Below, piece after piece: positions 26,486-36,558 of a stretch of DNA of 64,000 nt (its first letter is position 1; every line of letters begins with the position of its first letter). The notes under the pieces were generated by a model that was not told the DNA's origin, did no database searches, and saw only the letters and a list, made by a program, of their open reading frames with translations. This stretch comes from G963662675 sp963676845 (GTDB lineage: Bacteria; Bacteroidota; Bacteroidia; Bacteroidales; Prolixibacteraceae). The position numbers were made by a program, and so were the translations under genes. Location: contig CAXXKK010000030.1 of assembly GCA_963676845.2 (NCBI GenBank), positions 66,865-130,864 of the forward strand. Direction: 5' to 3'.

Positions 26486-27367
26486 ATGAGCATTCTTGTA
26501 AATAAAGATACAAAACTAATAGTGCAGGGAATTACTGGTCGTGATGGTCAGTTTCATGCCGGAAGGATGAAAGAATACGGAACCAATATTGTTGGTGGGA
26601 CATCACCAGGTAAGGGTGGAACAACAGTTGATGGAATTCCTGTTTTCAACTCTGTTGAGGAGGCTGTTAATGCAACAGGAGCAAACGCTTCAATCATTTT
26701 TGTGCCGGCACCATTTGCTGCTGATGCAATTTTAGAGGCTTCTTATGCGGGAATCGAATTGGTAATTGCCATTAGTGAAGGAGTTCCAATTTTAGATATG
26801 ATTAAAGTGACTCCTATTCTGAAGCAAAACGGCACAAAATTGATAGGGCCTAACTGTCCTGGTTTGATTACTCCGGATGAGGCACTTATTGGTATTTTAC
26901 CGGGAATGATTTTCAAAAAAGGAAATATTGGGTTGATGTCCCGGTCGGGTACGCTGACTTATGAAGTAGTGAACATGCTTACTCAAAATGGAATGGGACA
27001 AAGTACCGTTGTTGGTATTGGTGGTGACCCTGTTGCCGGATTGTATTACCGTGAGTTATTGGAAATGTATCAAAATGATACTGAAACGGAAGCAATCGTA
27101 CTAATTGGTGAAATTGGTGGCGATGCAGAAGAACAGGCTGCCGAATACATTGCACAACATGTAACAAAACCTGTCGTTTCATTTATTGCAGGACAGACTG
27201 CTCCTCCGGGAAAACGAATGGGACATGCCGGTGCAATTATTTCCAGCGGAGCAGGAACGGCAGAAGAAAAAATTAAAGCCTTTGCCAAAGCAGGTGTTCC
27301 TGTTGCAAAGGAACCATCAGAAATTCCAAAATTATTGAAAGAAAAAATGGCTGAAGAAACCGTGTAA
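26486..27367 (+). CDS. sucD: succinyl-CoA synthetase alpha subunit
   Basis: The alpha subunit carries the phosphohistidine intermediate. The 293-residue protein has the CoA-binding Rossmann start (QGITGRDGQFHAGRMKEYGT), GPNCPGLITP, and the active-site histidine in GHAGAIISSGAGTAEEKI. Co-transcribed with sucC; an intrinsic terminator follows. Confidence 0.97.
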   Translation: MSILVNKDTKLIVQGITGRDGQFHAGRMKEYGTNIVGGTSPGKGGTTVDGIPVFNSVEEAVNATGANASIIFVPAPFAADAILEASYAGIELVIAISEGVPILDMIKVTPILKQNGTKLIGPNCPGLITPDEALIGILPGMIFKKGNIGLMSRSGTLTYEVVNMLTQNGMGQSTVVGIGGDPVAGLYYRELLEMYQNDTETEAIVLIGEIGGDAEEQAAEYIAQHVTKPVVSFIAGQTAPPGKRMGHAGAIISSGAGTAEEKIKAFAKAGVPVAKEPSEIPKLLKEKMAEETV

Positions 27368-27379
27368 AGTTTCGAGCAT

Positions 27380-27410
27380 AAAAAAGGCCTCCCATTGTGG
27401 AGTCCTTTTT
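27380..27410. terminator. bidirectional terminator between sucD and the TlpA-like gene
   Basis: Stem AAAAAGGcCTCC/GGAGtCCTTTTT with one mismatch and A/T tracts on both sides, positioned between convergent genes. Confidence 0.8.
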
Positions 27411-27420
27411 GTCTGTTGTA

Positions 27421-27945
27421 TTATTTTACGATTTCTTTTAGTGCAGCTTCAAGGTTGGGACCACGAAGGTTTTTCGCTATAATTACTCCATCTCCGTCAA
27501 CTAAAAAATTTGAAGGGATGCTTCGAACTCCATAAACACTTGCATATTTTGATGACCAGTAATTTAAATCGCTTACATGATATTCCCAGGATAGATTATC
27601 ATCTTCAATAGCTTTCTCCCAATCATCTTTCGATCTGTCCAGGGAAACGCTAAAAACAGTAAAACCATCTCCGTTTTCAAACTCGGCATTTTTGTAATTT
27701 TGGTAAACCTCAACAACATTCGGGTTTTCATTACGGCATGGGCCACACCAGGCTGCCCAAAAATCAATTAGAACCACTTTGCCTTCCAGATCTGAAAGGT
27801 TTAAAGTTTCTCCGTTAACAGATTGTTCAGAAATTTCAGGAGCTTTATCTCCAATACTGGTGCCAACCTTAGGTTCATTACTTCCTATGATATTTGTGTA
27901 AATGCCTAATAATAAAATCAGTGCAATTGATAATCCTCTTTTCAT
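27421..27945 (-). CDS. TlpA/ResA-like periplasmic thioredoxin
   Basis: The 174-residue protein has an N-terminal signal or anchor helix and a thioredoxin fold of the AhpC/TSA-Redoxin type. The active site is WCGPC (residues 66-70) in LIDFWAAWCGPC, and the cis-proline loop is VRSIPSNFLVD. Such proteins reduce disulfides or serve cytochrome maturation and redox defence outside the cytoplasm. It is transcribed alone, convergent with sucCD. Confidence 0.92.
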   Translation of the reverse strand: MKRGLSIALILLLGIYTNIIGSNEPKVGTSIGDKAPEISEQSVNGETLNLSDLEGKVVLIDFWAAWCGPCRNENPNVVEVYQNYKNAEFENGDGFTVFSVSLDRSKDDWEKAIEDDNLSWEYHVSDLNYWSSKYASVYGVRSIPSNFLVDGDGVIIAKNLRGPNLEAALKEIVK

Positions 27946-28058
27946 ATCTCTAAGTTTGTATTATTGTATACAATATTTATTAACAAGTATAACAATAAAA
28001 CAATCTAAAGGATTATATATGTTGAAGATTTTATAAATATTAACAAAAATTGAAGTGC

Positions 28059-29366
28059 CTATTCTACACGGGTTATCGATGCTCCTAATGCATTTAAACG
28101 CTCATCAATTTGTTCGTATCCGCGGTCTATCTGGTCGATATTGAAGATTTTGCTTTTACCTTTTGCAGATAAAGCTGCAATTAACAAGGCAACACCGGCA
28201 CGGATATCAGGAGAAGACATGGTTGTTCCACGAAGCTGGTGTTTTTTGTTCAGTCCAATAACTGTTGCCCGGTGAGGATCACAAAGAATAATCTGTGCGC
28301 CCATGTCGATCAATTTATCGACGAAGAATAGTCGGCTTTCAAACATCTTTTGGTGAATCAAAACGCTTCCTTTTGCCTGAGTAGCAACCACTAAAAATAT
28401 ACTTAGCAGGTCAGGGGTAAGTCCAGGCCATGGAGCATCGGCAATGGTCATGATAGAACCATCAATAAACGTTTCTATTTCATATTCATTTTGTGCCGGG
28501 ATGAAAATATTATCGCCTTGTTTTTCAATTTTAATTCCCAGTCGTTTAAATGAATCCGGAATAATTCCCAGGTGTTCAATGCCTGCATTTCTGATCGTTA
28601 TTTCAGAGCCGGTCATTGCTGCAAGGCCAATAAAACTACCTACTTCAATCATGTCGGGAAGGATGCGATGGTCGCAGCCATTTAATTTGTCAACCCCTTC
28701 AATTGTAAGAAGATTTGAGCCTATTCCACTTATTTTTGCCCCCATGCATACCAGCATACGTGAAAGTTGTTGCAGGTAAGGTTCGCAGGCAGCATTATAA
28801 ATAGTTGTTTTTCCTTTGGCAAGAACAGCAGCCATAAGAATATTGGCTGTTCCTGTAACCGATGCTTCATCCAGAAGCATATATTCTCCAGAAAGTTTTT
28901 CAGCTGTTACACTGTAAAAGTGCTTATCTGCGTCGTATTTGAATTTTGCTCCGAGCTTTTGAAGTCCGACAAAGTGAGTATCTAATCGACGTCTTCCGAT
29001 CTTGTCTCCTCCGGGTTGGGGAATGTAAGCTTCGCCAAAACGGGCAACCAGGGGCCCAACAATCATAATGGATCCACGAAGGCTGGCGGCTTGCTTGGCA
29101 AATTGTTTTGTCTGTAAATATTGAAGGTTTACTTCGTCAGCTTGAAATGTATAATTTCCTTTTGAAAGCCTCTCTGTTTTTACTCCCAGTTCCGAAAGGA
29201 TTTCGATGAGCTTAAGGACATCCCGAATTTCAGGAACATTTGAAATAATAACTTGCTTATCAGTTAGCAAAACTGCACATATAACTTCAAGTGCTTCATT
29301 TTTTGCACCTTGGGGTTCTATGGTGCCATTAAGTCTTTTGCCCCCTTCAATTTGAAATGTTGCCAT
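28059..29366 (-). CDS. murA: UDP-N-acetylglucosamine 1-carboxyvinyltransferase MurA (Asp in place of the active-site Cys)
   Basis: MurA starts peptidoglycan precursor synthesis by adding enolpyruvate to UDP-GlcNAc. The 435-residue protein has the family KNEAL site (Lys22) and a complete EPT fold. The loop that usually reads PGGCAIG is PQPGGDKIGRR, so residue 121 is Asp where most MurA have the fosfomycin-reactive Cys. Asp enzymes are active but fosfomycin-insensitive in Mycobacterium and Chlamydia. It follows a DUF4290 gene by 14 bases. Confidence 0.96.
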   Translation of the reverse strand: MATFQIEGGKRLNGTIEPQGAKNEALEVICAVLLTDKQVIISNVPEIRDVLKLIEILSELGVKTERLSKGNYTFQADEVNLQYLQTKQFAKQAASLRGSIMIVGPLVARFGEAYIPQPGGDKIGRRRLDTHFVGLQKLGAKFKYDADKHFYSVTAEKLSGEYMLLDEASVTGTANILMAAVLAKGKTTIYNAACEPYLQQLSRMLVCMGAKISGIGSNLLTIEGVDKLNGCDHRILPDMIEVGSFIGLAAMTGSEITIRNAGIEHLGIIPDSFKRLGIKIEKQGDNIFIPAQNEYEIETFIDGSIMTIADAPWPGLTPDLLSIFLVVATQAKGSVLIHQKMFESRLFFVDKLIDMGAQIILCDPHRATVIGLNKKHQLRGTTMSSPDIRAGVALLIAALSAKGKSKIFNIDQIDRGYEQIDERLNALGASITRVE

Positions 29367-29380
29367 TCCGGAAGATAAGA

Positions 29381-29992
29381 TTAGTCGTGTTTACGATATT
29401 TTTTCTTTTGTGTATTTTTAGGATTAGTTCTTTTTCTGTTTCTATAAAGAATATCCTTTGTTTCAGTAAGATCCAGATCTGTACGTTTTATTTTCCCCTG
29501 AGATAGGAATTCCAAATCACTGTATATTTTTTCATCGTCAACTGCATCTTTGTTCCATGTTAAGTAGCTTTTTTTCATGTGGTTAGCCAGAAGTTTTATT
29601 AAAACTTCTTTTTCTTCTCCACTTTCAAATTCAGCTGCTTTTTTTATCATGGATTCAGTAATCTGTCCGTAATATCTCAACTTCATTGAAGTTGATTGAT
29701 ATTCAACTCGCTTGGGTTTTTCCTGGAAAGTTTCTTTTTGGGGAGGATCAAAAGGATAGTCGATATCAAGTTGAAAGTCGGACATGATAGCCAAATGATC
29801 CCACAATTTATGTTTAAATTCATGGATGTCCCTAAGATATGGGTACATGTTTCCCATGATATCAATGACTGTTTGTGCTGCACGGTTTCTTTCTTCTCTG
29901 TCTTCAATTGTCATTACATGGTCAACCATATTTTGAAGGTTTCTACCATACTCAGGAAGTGGAAGTTTCTTTCGATTCGAATTATAATCCAT
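29381..29992 (-). CDS. DUF4290 domain protein
   Basis: This 203-residue cytoplasmic protein has no signal peptide or membrane segment. It begins MDYNSNRKKLPLPEYGRNLQ and ends in a strongly basic tail (PKNTQKKKYRKHD). It matches the Bacteroidota DUF4290 family as I remember it, which is regularly found just before murA. No function is established. Confidence 0.85.
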   Translation of the reverse strand: MDYNSNRKKLPLPEYGRNLQNMVDHVMTIEDREERNRAAQTVIDIMGNMYPYLRDIHEFKHKLWDHLAIMSDFQLDIDYPFDPPQKETFQEKPKRVEYQSTSMKLRYYGQITESMIKKAAEFESGEEKEVLIKLLANHMKKSYLTWNKDAVDDEKIYSDLEFLSQGKIKRTDLDLTETKDILYRNRKRTNPKNTQKKKYRKHD

Positions 29993-30167
29993 TAGAAATA
30001 TGTGTAATGTATAAATTTTCTAAAGCTAAAAGTAATTAATAAATAAGGTAATAATATCTGTAAAGAACAGCGGAGTAATTACTTAAATGCAAATCTAACG
30101 TAAAAAAACAAGCTGTCAAATCTTTTTTATCCAAAAACTTGATTATTCCGAATTCAGTACAGAATTT

Positions 30168-32465
30168 CTATTTTACGATTTTCAATTTAGCAAATTTGAG
30201 CAACAACTGTTTTTGTCCTGCATTTTGAAAAAACACGATGGCCTTTAAGTTGGGAAAACTACCTTCGATAGATTGTACCTTACCTTCTCCAAAACGCTGG
30301 TGAACTACTTTCATTCCCGGTTGTATGTCACGCGGATCATCACTGTCAAAACCTTGTGTTTGCTTTTTGGCTTCTCTTAGTTTTACCAGTTTTTGGTTTA
30401 TTGCCTGGGTATTTCCGCTAAATGGTCTTTGTGTTTGTTTTGGTTGATCCAAATTAGTTGATCGGGGATGATTACTAAATGCCATGTTGCTATCATCTTC
30501 GGGCATTTCTATATATTGAGGATCAATGTCGGCAATGAAACGACTTGGATTGCAGAAATCCAGTTTTCCCCAGCGGTATCGCTGCTTTGCAAAGCTGAGG
30601 TACGCATTTTCTTCTGCCCGGGTAAGTGCCACATAAAACAGGCGACGTTCCTCTTCAAAAGATTCCATACTTGCACTTTGGCCCATTGGTTGCGATGGAA
30701 ATAGATTTTCTTCCATGCCTACAATGAACACATTTTTAAATTCAAGCCCTTTGGATGAGTGGACAGTCATAAGGGTAACTTTATCCATATCTTCATCCTT
30801 TTCATTATCCTGATCCGTTAACAATGCGACATCTTCCAGGTAATTGGTTAGCTGATTAGGAGATCCTTCTTCTCGGGCATTAATGGTAAATTCTTGAATA
30901 CCATTCAAAAGTTCCTGGATGTTTTCAAAGCGGCTCAAACCTTCCGGTGTCTGATCTTTATAAAGGTCTTTCATGATGCCTGTTTGAGTTGCAATAGCAC
31001 TTGAAAGTTCGTAGGCATCGGCAGTCTCGGCAGTCTCCGAAAATTGCTGAATGATACTGGTAAACTGATCCAGTTTGTTTAACGTTCCATTATTCAATCC
31101 TGCAGGATTGCTTTGTCTTCCTTTTTGAATGGTTTCAAAAATGCTGAGATCTTCAAGTAATGCAGCTTGTTCGAGTTTGGCAAGTGTGGTTGCTCCAATT
31201 CCTCTGGCCGGATAATTTATGATTCGTTTTAAAGCTTCGTTGTCTTTAGGGTTAATGACTAACCTAAAATAGGCTAGCAAATCTTTTATTTCTTTTCGTT
31301 GATAAAAAGACAACCCACCATATATTTTGTAAGGGATATTTCTCTTTCTCAGGGCTTCCTCAAAGATACGTGATTGGGCATTGGTTCGGTACAAAATGGC
31401 ATAATCGGCATAATTGTAGTGCTTTCGCATGCGAGTTTCGCTAATCTCATTGGCAACCAGATAACCTTCTTCGTTATCGGTCAAAGCTGAAAAAACTTTT
31501 ATGAGATTTCCTTCCGCTTTTTCAGAAAAAACAACTTTAGGAATTTGCCTTTTGTTTTTTGAAATAATGCTGTTGGCAGCATTTACAATATTTTGCGTTG
31601 AACGGTAATTTTGTTCTAATTTAAAAACCTGGTGTTTGGGATAATCTTTTTGGAAATTCAGGATATTCTCAATCCGGGCTCCACGGAACGAATATATACT
31701 TTGTGCATCGTCTCCCACAACGCATAAATTGTGATGTTTTTCGGCCAGATTTTTTACAATCAGATATTGTGAAAAGTTGGTATCCTGGTACTCATCAACC
31801 AAAATGTAATCAAACTGATTTTGGTATTTGGCTAAGACTTCTTTATGATCACGGAATAAAATATTGGTACGCAGCAATAAATCATCGAAATCCATGGCTC
31901 CGGCTAATGTACAGCGCTTGTCGTATTCTTTATAGATTTCTGCCAGGCGAGGCATTCGGGTACTCATGTCGTATTCCATGAGCTGACTGTTATTTCGATA
32001 GGCCGATGGGGTAACCAGATTGTTTTTTGCATTGGAAATCCGGCTGGCTACAACATTGGGTTTATATATCTTATTGTCCAGTTGAAAGTCTTTAATGATT
32101 GTTTTTATCAGACTTTTGGAATCGGCAGAATCGTAAATCGTAAATGATGAAGGAAAACCAATTGTCTCAGCTTCGGTTCTTAGTATGCGTGCAAAAATGG
32201 AGTGAAAAGTTCCCATCCACAAATACCGGGCAATGTTGGGGCCAGCAATGGACGCAATACGGTCTTTCATTTCACGTGCCGCTTTGTTGGTAAAGGTTAA
32301 AGACAGGATTCTTCCCGGGCGAACTCCTTGTTGAAGCAAATGGGCAATACGGTAGGTGAGGACACGGGTTTTTCCCGATCCTGCTCCGGCAATAACCAGT
32401 GATGGCCCTTCAGTATTAATTACCGCTTTATGTTGTGCTTTATTGAGTCCGCTTAAATAATCCAT
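30168..32465 (-). CDS. UvrD/PcrA-type ATP-dependent DNA helicase
   Basis: This superfamily 1A 3'-5' helicase has 765 residues with motif I AGAGSGKTRVL (26-36), Ia LTFTNKAAREM, II LVDEYQDTN, III VVGDDAQSIYSFRGA, IV FKLEQNYRST, V VHSSKGLEFKNVF and VI RRLFYVALTRAEE. The C-terminal domain ends in a Tudor-like segment (VVHQRFGEGKVQSIEG), as in PcrA. It is likely involved in repair and displacement of obstacles on DNA. Transcribed alone. Confidence 0.96.
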   Translation of the reverse strand: MDYLSGLNKAQHKAVINTEGPSLVIAGAGSGKTRVLTYRIAHLLQQGVRPGRILSLTFTNKAAREMKDRIASIAGPNIARYLWMGTFHSIFARILRTEAETIGFPSSFTIYDSADSKSLIKTIIKDFQLDNKIYKPNVVASRISNAKNNLVTPSAYRNNSQLMEYDMSTRMPRLAEIYKEYDKRCTLAGAMDFDDLLLRTNILFRDHKEVLAKYQNQFDYILVDEYQDTNFSQYLIVKNLAEKHHNLCVVGDDAQSIYSFRGARIENILNFQKDYPKHQVFKLEQNYRSTQNIVNAANSIISKNKRQIPKVVFSEKAEGNLIKVFSALTDNEEGYLVANEISETRMRKHYNYADYAILYRTNAQSRIFEEALRKRNIPYKIYGGLSFYQRKEIKDLLAYFRLVINPKDNEALKRIINYPARGIGATTLAKLEQAALLEDLSIFETIQKGRQSNPAGLNNGTLNKLDQFTSIIQQFSETAETADAYELSSAIATQTGIMKDLYKDQTPEGLSRFENIQELLNGIQEFTINAREEGSPNQLTNYLEDVALLTDQDNEKDEDMDKVTLMTVHSSKGLEFKNVFIVGMEENLFPSQPMGQSASMESFEEERRLFYVALTRAEENAYLSFAKQRYRWGKLDFCNPSRFIADIDPQYIEMPEDDSNMAFSNHPRSTNLDQPKQTQRPFSGNTQAINQKLVKLREAKKQTQGFDSDDPRDIQPGMKVVHQRFGEGKVQSIEGSFPNLKAIVFFQNAGQKQLLLKFAKLKIVK

Positions 32466-32551
32466 AATAATAATCCCAAGATGGGGCCTTAATAATTTAA
32501 AGCCCTCAGTTTCTATTTTCTGAGTTTATGAAACGAGTATTTTTGAGTCCT

Positions 32552-32559
32552 CAAAAGTA
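32552..32559 (-). promoter_or_regulatory. -7 promoter element for the UvrD/PcrA gene
   Basis: The minus strand reads TACTTTTG, 86 bases before the helicase ATG. Confidence 0.45.
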
Positions 32560-32753
32560 AGACCTATTTTTTAGAATACCGGAACATGTATTTTATTCTT
32601 TTCAACAAAAAGGAATCGAATTAGACCTTAACTTTCAGAACTTAAATTGATGATTGATTTTCCTTCGTTTATAAAAATTAGGAAGCTTGTAAAAGAATAA
32701 TCAATTTTATGCGTTAATATTGTAGTTATATAATCACAACTCATTCATTTTGT

Positions 32754-34016
32754 ATGTTTTTTAATTTGAAAAACTTCGTTAATACATTATTTATAGTCTT
32801 GTTTTTCTCGACTTTTACAAGTGCGCAGATTTCTTCAGTTGATTCAGATGGTGTTACTACTACACATTACAGTTCAGGTTCACAAGACAATATATATATC
32901 TTTTGTACTGCTCCGGGAGAAAGCGCGGCTTCCTTAACTGCTCAAGCTAGTGGGACGGCTAGTTATGAATGGTCGAATTACAATCCTTCAACCGGAAGCT
33001 TTGTTTCTATAGGGGAAAATTCTTCGGAAATAACAAATCTGGCAGATGGAGCTTATCGTGTGCAGGTTACTTCCGGAGGAACAACGAGGACGTATACTGC
33101 CTGGGTTTTCAATAGTTGGTATACAGCTACTGCAGAGATTACAGAGTCAACTTGTGATTATTTTCAGCTTAATGCTTCATTTGAAGGAAATGAAATGGTT
33201 TATTATGATTTAAATGGATCTGGTCAGCAGTTGCAGGTTAATAAAGGGGTGAGTGTAAAGTGGGAAGCTAATGGAGAGCAGATTTCATCTTTCTTAAGCC
33301 CTCAAATTTTTAATCCTCCCGCAGAGGATACGAATTATACCTTGACTGTTTCTGATGATTTTGGTTGTGAGGTGCAAGTTGATGTATATTATAATTCTAT
33401 TGTTACTGTTGCTTCATTTACTGCAACACCTACAAATGGAGAAGCTCCCTTGGAAGTTACTTTTAACAATGAATCTTTAAATGCAGATGAATCTGAGTGG
33501 TTCTTTTTTAAAGATATTTATGAGTTAATGGATATGGATGCCGGGGATATTTCGGATAGTATTTTGGATAAGGCTGTTGATCAAAATCCGATTTTTATTT
33601 ATGATCATTCGGGAACTTATAATGTGAAACTGGTAACAACCAAGTATTTTGATGATGGTTTTTGTTCTGATACTGTTTTTATTGAAGATTACATTCTTGT
33701 TGATACTTCGTTTGTTGAAGTTCCTAATGTTTTTACGCCGAATGGTGATGGGGCTAATGATGAGTTTGTTATTAGTTATTGGTCGTTGAAAGAAATTAAA
33801 GTTGAAATCTTTAACCGTTGGGGAAGACGTGTTTTTCAATGGGAAGATGGGAATGTGCAGGGATATGAGGAGACAGTGAGTGAATCCGTTTGGGATGGTA
33901 AAATTGGAGGGAAATATGCGAGTCCTGGTGTTTATTATTATGTGATTGAAGCCATTGGTCGGGATGATGAACGGCGAAATGCGCATGGGTTTGTCCATTT
34001 GCTCCGGGGACGATGA
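32754..34016 (+). CDS. secreted protein with PKD-like region and gliding-motility/T9SS type B C-terminal domain
   Basis: The protein has a signal peptide (about residues 1-24, ending in SAQ), Ig/PKD-like beta domains in the middle (for example VASFTATPTNGEAPLEVTFN, about residue 220), and a C-terminal CHU_C domain from about 325. That domain shows PNVFTPNGDGANDEF, IFNRWGRRVFQW, VWDGKIGGKYASPGVYYYV and GFVHLLR. This C-terminal signature directs secretion by the type IX system in Bacteroidota. 420 residues; ligand or partner unknown. It stands alone with a terminator downstream. Confidence 0.9.
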   Translation: MFFNLKNFVNTLFIVLFFSTFTSAQISSVDSDGVTTTHYSSGSQDNIYIFCTAPGESAASLTAQASGTASYEWSNYNPSTGSFVSIGENSSEITNLADGAYRVQVTSGGTTRTYTAWVFNSWYTATAEITESTCDYFQLNASFEGNEMVYYDLNGSGQQLQVNKGVSVKWEANGEQISSFLSPQIFNPPAEDTNYTLTVSDDFGCEVQVDVYYNSIVTVASFTATPTNGEAPLEVTFNNESLNADESEWFFFKDIYELMDMDAGDISDSILDKAVDQNPIFIYDHSGTYNVKLVTTKYFDDGFCSDTVFIEDYILVDTSFVEVPNVFTPNGDGANDEFVISYWSLKEIKVEIFNRWGRRVFQWEDGNVQGYEETVSESVWDGKIGGKYASPGVYYYVIEAIGRDDERRNAHGFVHLLRGR

Positions 34017-34053
34017 TTACTTAATAGTATCTTGATAATATTTGATTTATATA

Positions 34054-34089
34054 AAAAGAAACCCCGGATGGCTGTCCGGGGTTCTTTCA
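34054..34089. terminator. bidirectional terminator between the T9SS cargo gene and the EF-G paralog
   Basis: Stem ACCCCGGA/TCCGGGGT with flanking A and T tracts (AAAAAGAA and TTCTTTC), between convergent genes. Confidence 0.85.
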
Positions 34090-34129
34090 TAATCGTTTAA
34101 TCGATTAATTATAAAGGATTAGAATTGGT

Positions 34130-36286
34130 CTATTCTTCTTCCTGCTCAGCTGCGTATGCTGCAAGCAGTTCGTCCTGTACTTCTTGAGGTACTTTTTCGT
34201 AACCATCATATTCCATGTTGAAGAGACCACGTCCCTGAGTTAAGGAGCTCAGTGAGGTGATATACTTGAACATTTCTTTTAATGGCACTTTGGCGCTGAT
34301 TTTTTCATAACCTTTTTCACTGCCCATACCCATAATCAGAGCACGGCGTCCTTGAAGGTCGCTCATAACATCACCCATTTTTTCACTTTGAACCATAACT
34401 TCTAAGTTGTAAACAGGTTCCAGGATTTTAGGGCCGGCATTTTTAAAAGCAGTAGAGAACGCATTTCTACCTGCAAGTTTAAATGAGATTTCATTGGAAT
34501 CTACAGGGTGCATTTTACCATCATAAACGTATACTCGAATGTCACGGGCATAAGATCCGGTAAGTGGCCCTTCGTCCATTTTTTCCATGATACCTTTAAG
34601 AATGGCAGGCATGAAACGAGCATCAATCGATCCACCAACAATACAGTTGTGGAAAATTAATTTACCACCCCATTGCAATGGATATTCCTGTGTATCTCGA
34701 AGAGACATTTTTAAGTCTTTCCCATTTATACTGAATGAAGTTTTTGCATCAACTCCTTCTACGTAGGGTTCGATTATCATATGAACTTCACCAAACTGTC
34801 CGGCACCTCCCGATTGTTTTTTGTGACGGTAATCTGCCTGAGCTGATTTGGTAATTGTTTCACGATAAGGAATTTTTGGAGCTTTAAACTCAATGTCAAT
34901 TTTATAAATGTTTTTGTAGAACCAATTTAAAGCGTTTATGTGATATTCTCCCTGGCAGTGAACAATCATTTGTTTTAGTTCCTTGGAGTATTCAACAACG
35001 TAAGTTGGATCTTCATCGTGAAGTTTTTGGAACATTTCTCCAACTTTCTCCTCATCAGATTCATTTACTGCATTTACTGCAATGCTGTGGCGTGCTGATG
35101 GAAAATCGATAGGTTTGAATTCGTATCCAGCTTCTTTTTCACTTAATGTGTGATTAACCTTTGTTTCTTTCAATTTTACAGTGGCACCAATATCTCCGGC
35201 TATCATTTCTGATACTTTCTCACGGTTTTTTCCAGCTGGAGAGAAAATTTGAGAAATGCGTTCTTTATTTCCTGATTTTGAATTGGTAAGGTCTTGTCCT
35301 TCTTTTACCGTTCCACTCATCACTTTGAAATAAGTGATTTCTCCAACATGTTGTTCAATTGAAGTTTTGAAAACGAAAAGAGATGTAGGTTTACTGGCAT
35401 CAACATGAACTTCTTTGTCATGTAATTCAGGAACTTCAACAGCCTCCGCAGGTGAAGGTGTAATGTTGGTGATGAACTCAAGTAGACGTCCAACGCCTTT
35501 GTTGTGTTTTGCTGAAGTACAGAAAACAGGGAATAAACTTCTGTCCATCATTCCCAATTTAATACCCTGACGCATTTCATCTTCAGATAAAGACCCTTTG
35601 TCGAAATAAAGTTCCATTAGTCCTTCATCATTTTCGGCAGCCATTTCAACCAATTCGTTATGAAGTTCGTCGGCTTTGTCTTTTTCATCAGCGGGGATGT
35701 CCAATATTTCAGGAGTTCCACCGTCAGCTGGGTATTTGTATAGTTTCATTTTTAGAACATCAACAATAGAATCAAAGTCGGGGCCTGCATTTACAGGATA
35801 TTGTACCAAAGTGACTTTATTGCCGTAGATAGATCTAGCTTGTTCTAATGTTTGTTCAAAATTTGGATTTTCGTGATCCAGATGGTTGAAAACAAAGATC
35901 AAAGGCTTGTTTGAATTTTCAGCATATCTGGATGCTGATTCAGAACCGGCTTCAATGCCATTGGGAGTATTTATGGTAAGTAATGCGCTTCCGCAAACAT
36001 GAAGGGAGGAAATAATTGCACCTCGGAAGTCGTCCATTCCCGGAGTGTCAATGATGTTAACTTTTTTGTTGTTGTATTCTGTGTGAAGTACGGAAGAAAA
36101 TACTGAGTTGCCATATTCTTGCTCAATGAGGCTGTAATCTGATACAGTGTTTTTAGCATTTACCTCGCCTCTTCTTTTTATCACTCCACCCTCAAACAGC
36201 ATGGCTTCCGCGAGGGTGGTTTTCCCACTGCCGGCATTACCAATTAGGGCAATGTTCCGGATTTCATCGGTATTATATACTTTCAT
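34130..36286 (-). CDS. elongation factor G paralog (EF-G2-like) with degenerate GTPase motifs
   Basis: The 718-residue protein is collinear with EF-G across all domains. Its G1 motif GNAGSGKTT is intact. The catalytic DTPGHVDF of EF-G is DTPGMDDF here, with Met84 in place of His, and the switch I RGIT motif reads YGNS. NKMD is NHLD. The canonical fusA in this window (41358-43466) keeps all of these. A Bacteroides EF-G paralog reported to translocate without GTPase activity shares this kind of divergence, so a similar role is likely. A four-glutamate-type acidic end (EQEEE) closes the protein. Confidence 0.9.
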   Translation of the reverse strand: MKVYNTDEIRNIALIGNAGSGKTTLAEAMLFEGGVIKRRGEVNAKNTVSDYSLIEQEYGNSVFSSVLHTEYNNKKVNIIDTPGMDDFRGAIISSLHVCGSALLTINTPNGIEAGSESASRYAENSNKPLIFVFNHLDHENPNFEQTLEQARSIYGNKVTLVQYPVNAGPDFDSIVDVLKMKLYKYPADGGTPEILDIPADEKDKADELHNELVEMAAENDEGLMELYFDKGSLSEDEMRQGIKLGMMDRSLFPVFCTSAKHNKGVGRLLEFITNITPSPAEAVEVPELHDKEVHVDASKPTSLFVFKTSIEQHVGEITYFKVMSGTVKEGQDLTNSKSGNKERISQIFSPAGKNREKVSEMIAGDIGATVKLKETKVNHTLSEKEAGYEFKPIDFPSARHSIAVNAVNESDEEKVGEMFQKLHDEDPTYVVEYSKELKQMIVHCQGEYHINALNWFYKNIYKIDIEFKAPKIPYRETITKSAQADYRHKKQSGGAGQFGEVHMIIEPYVEGVDAKTSFSINGKDLKMSLRDTQEYPLQWGGKLIFHNCIVGGSIDARFMPAILKGIMEKMDEGPLTGSYARDIRVYVYDGKMHPVDSNEISFKLAGRNAFSTAFKNAGPKILEPVYNLEVMVQSEKMGDVMSDLQGRRALIMGMGSEKGYEKISAKVPLKEMFKYITSLSSLTQGRGLFNMEYDGYEKVPQEVQDELLAAYAAEQEEE

Positions 36287-36348
36287 TTCGTAGTTATTAT
36301 TGGTTATAAAAAATTGGTCTGTAGCTAGGTTTTTTTAACAGAAGATGT

Positions 36349-36356
36349 CAAAATTA
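36349..36356 (-). promoter_or_regulatory. -7 promoter element for the EF-G paralog
   Basis: The minus strand reads TAATTTTG, 62 bases before the ATG at 36286. Confidence 0.45.
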
Positions 36357-36558
36357 GTAATATTAAATTAACAAACAATGAAGCTGTAAATGGATAAATA
36401 TGTTATAAAAATGGTTTTGAAAATTATTGTTATTGCAGGTTAAAATAATTGTTGTATAAACGATGGTAGTTTTAGCCTTTTTCTATTAACGTGTCATTGT
36501 GAATAACTAATCGGTTTTTAAAGCTTATTCCGGAGGTATTCCTCGTATTTTTAAAATA

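Noticed and set aside
33525..33998. 157-residue minus-strand open frame inside the T9SS cargo gene
   Set aside because: Low-complexity Asn/Ile/Thr composition opposite a gene with clear domains; a frame shadow.
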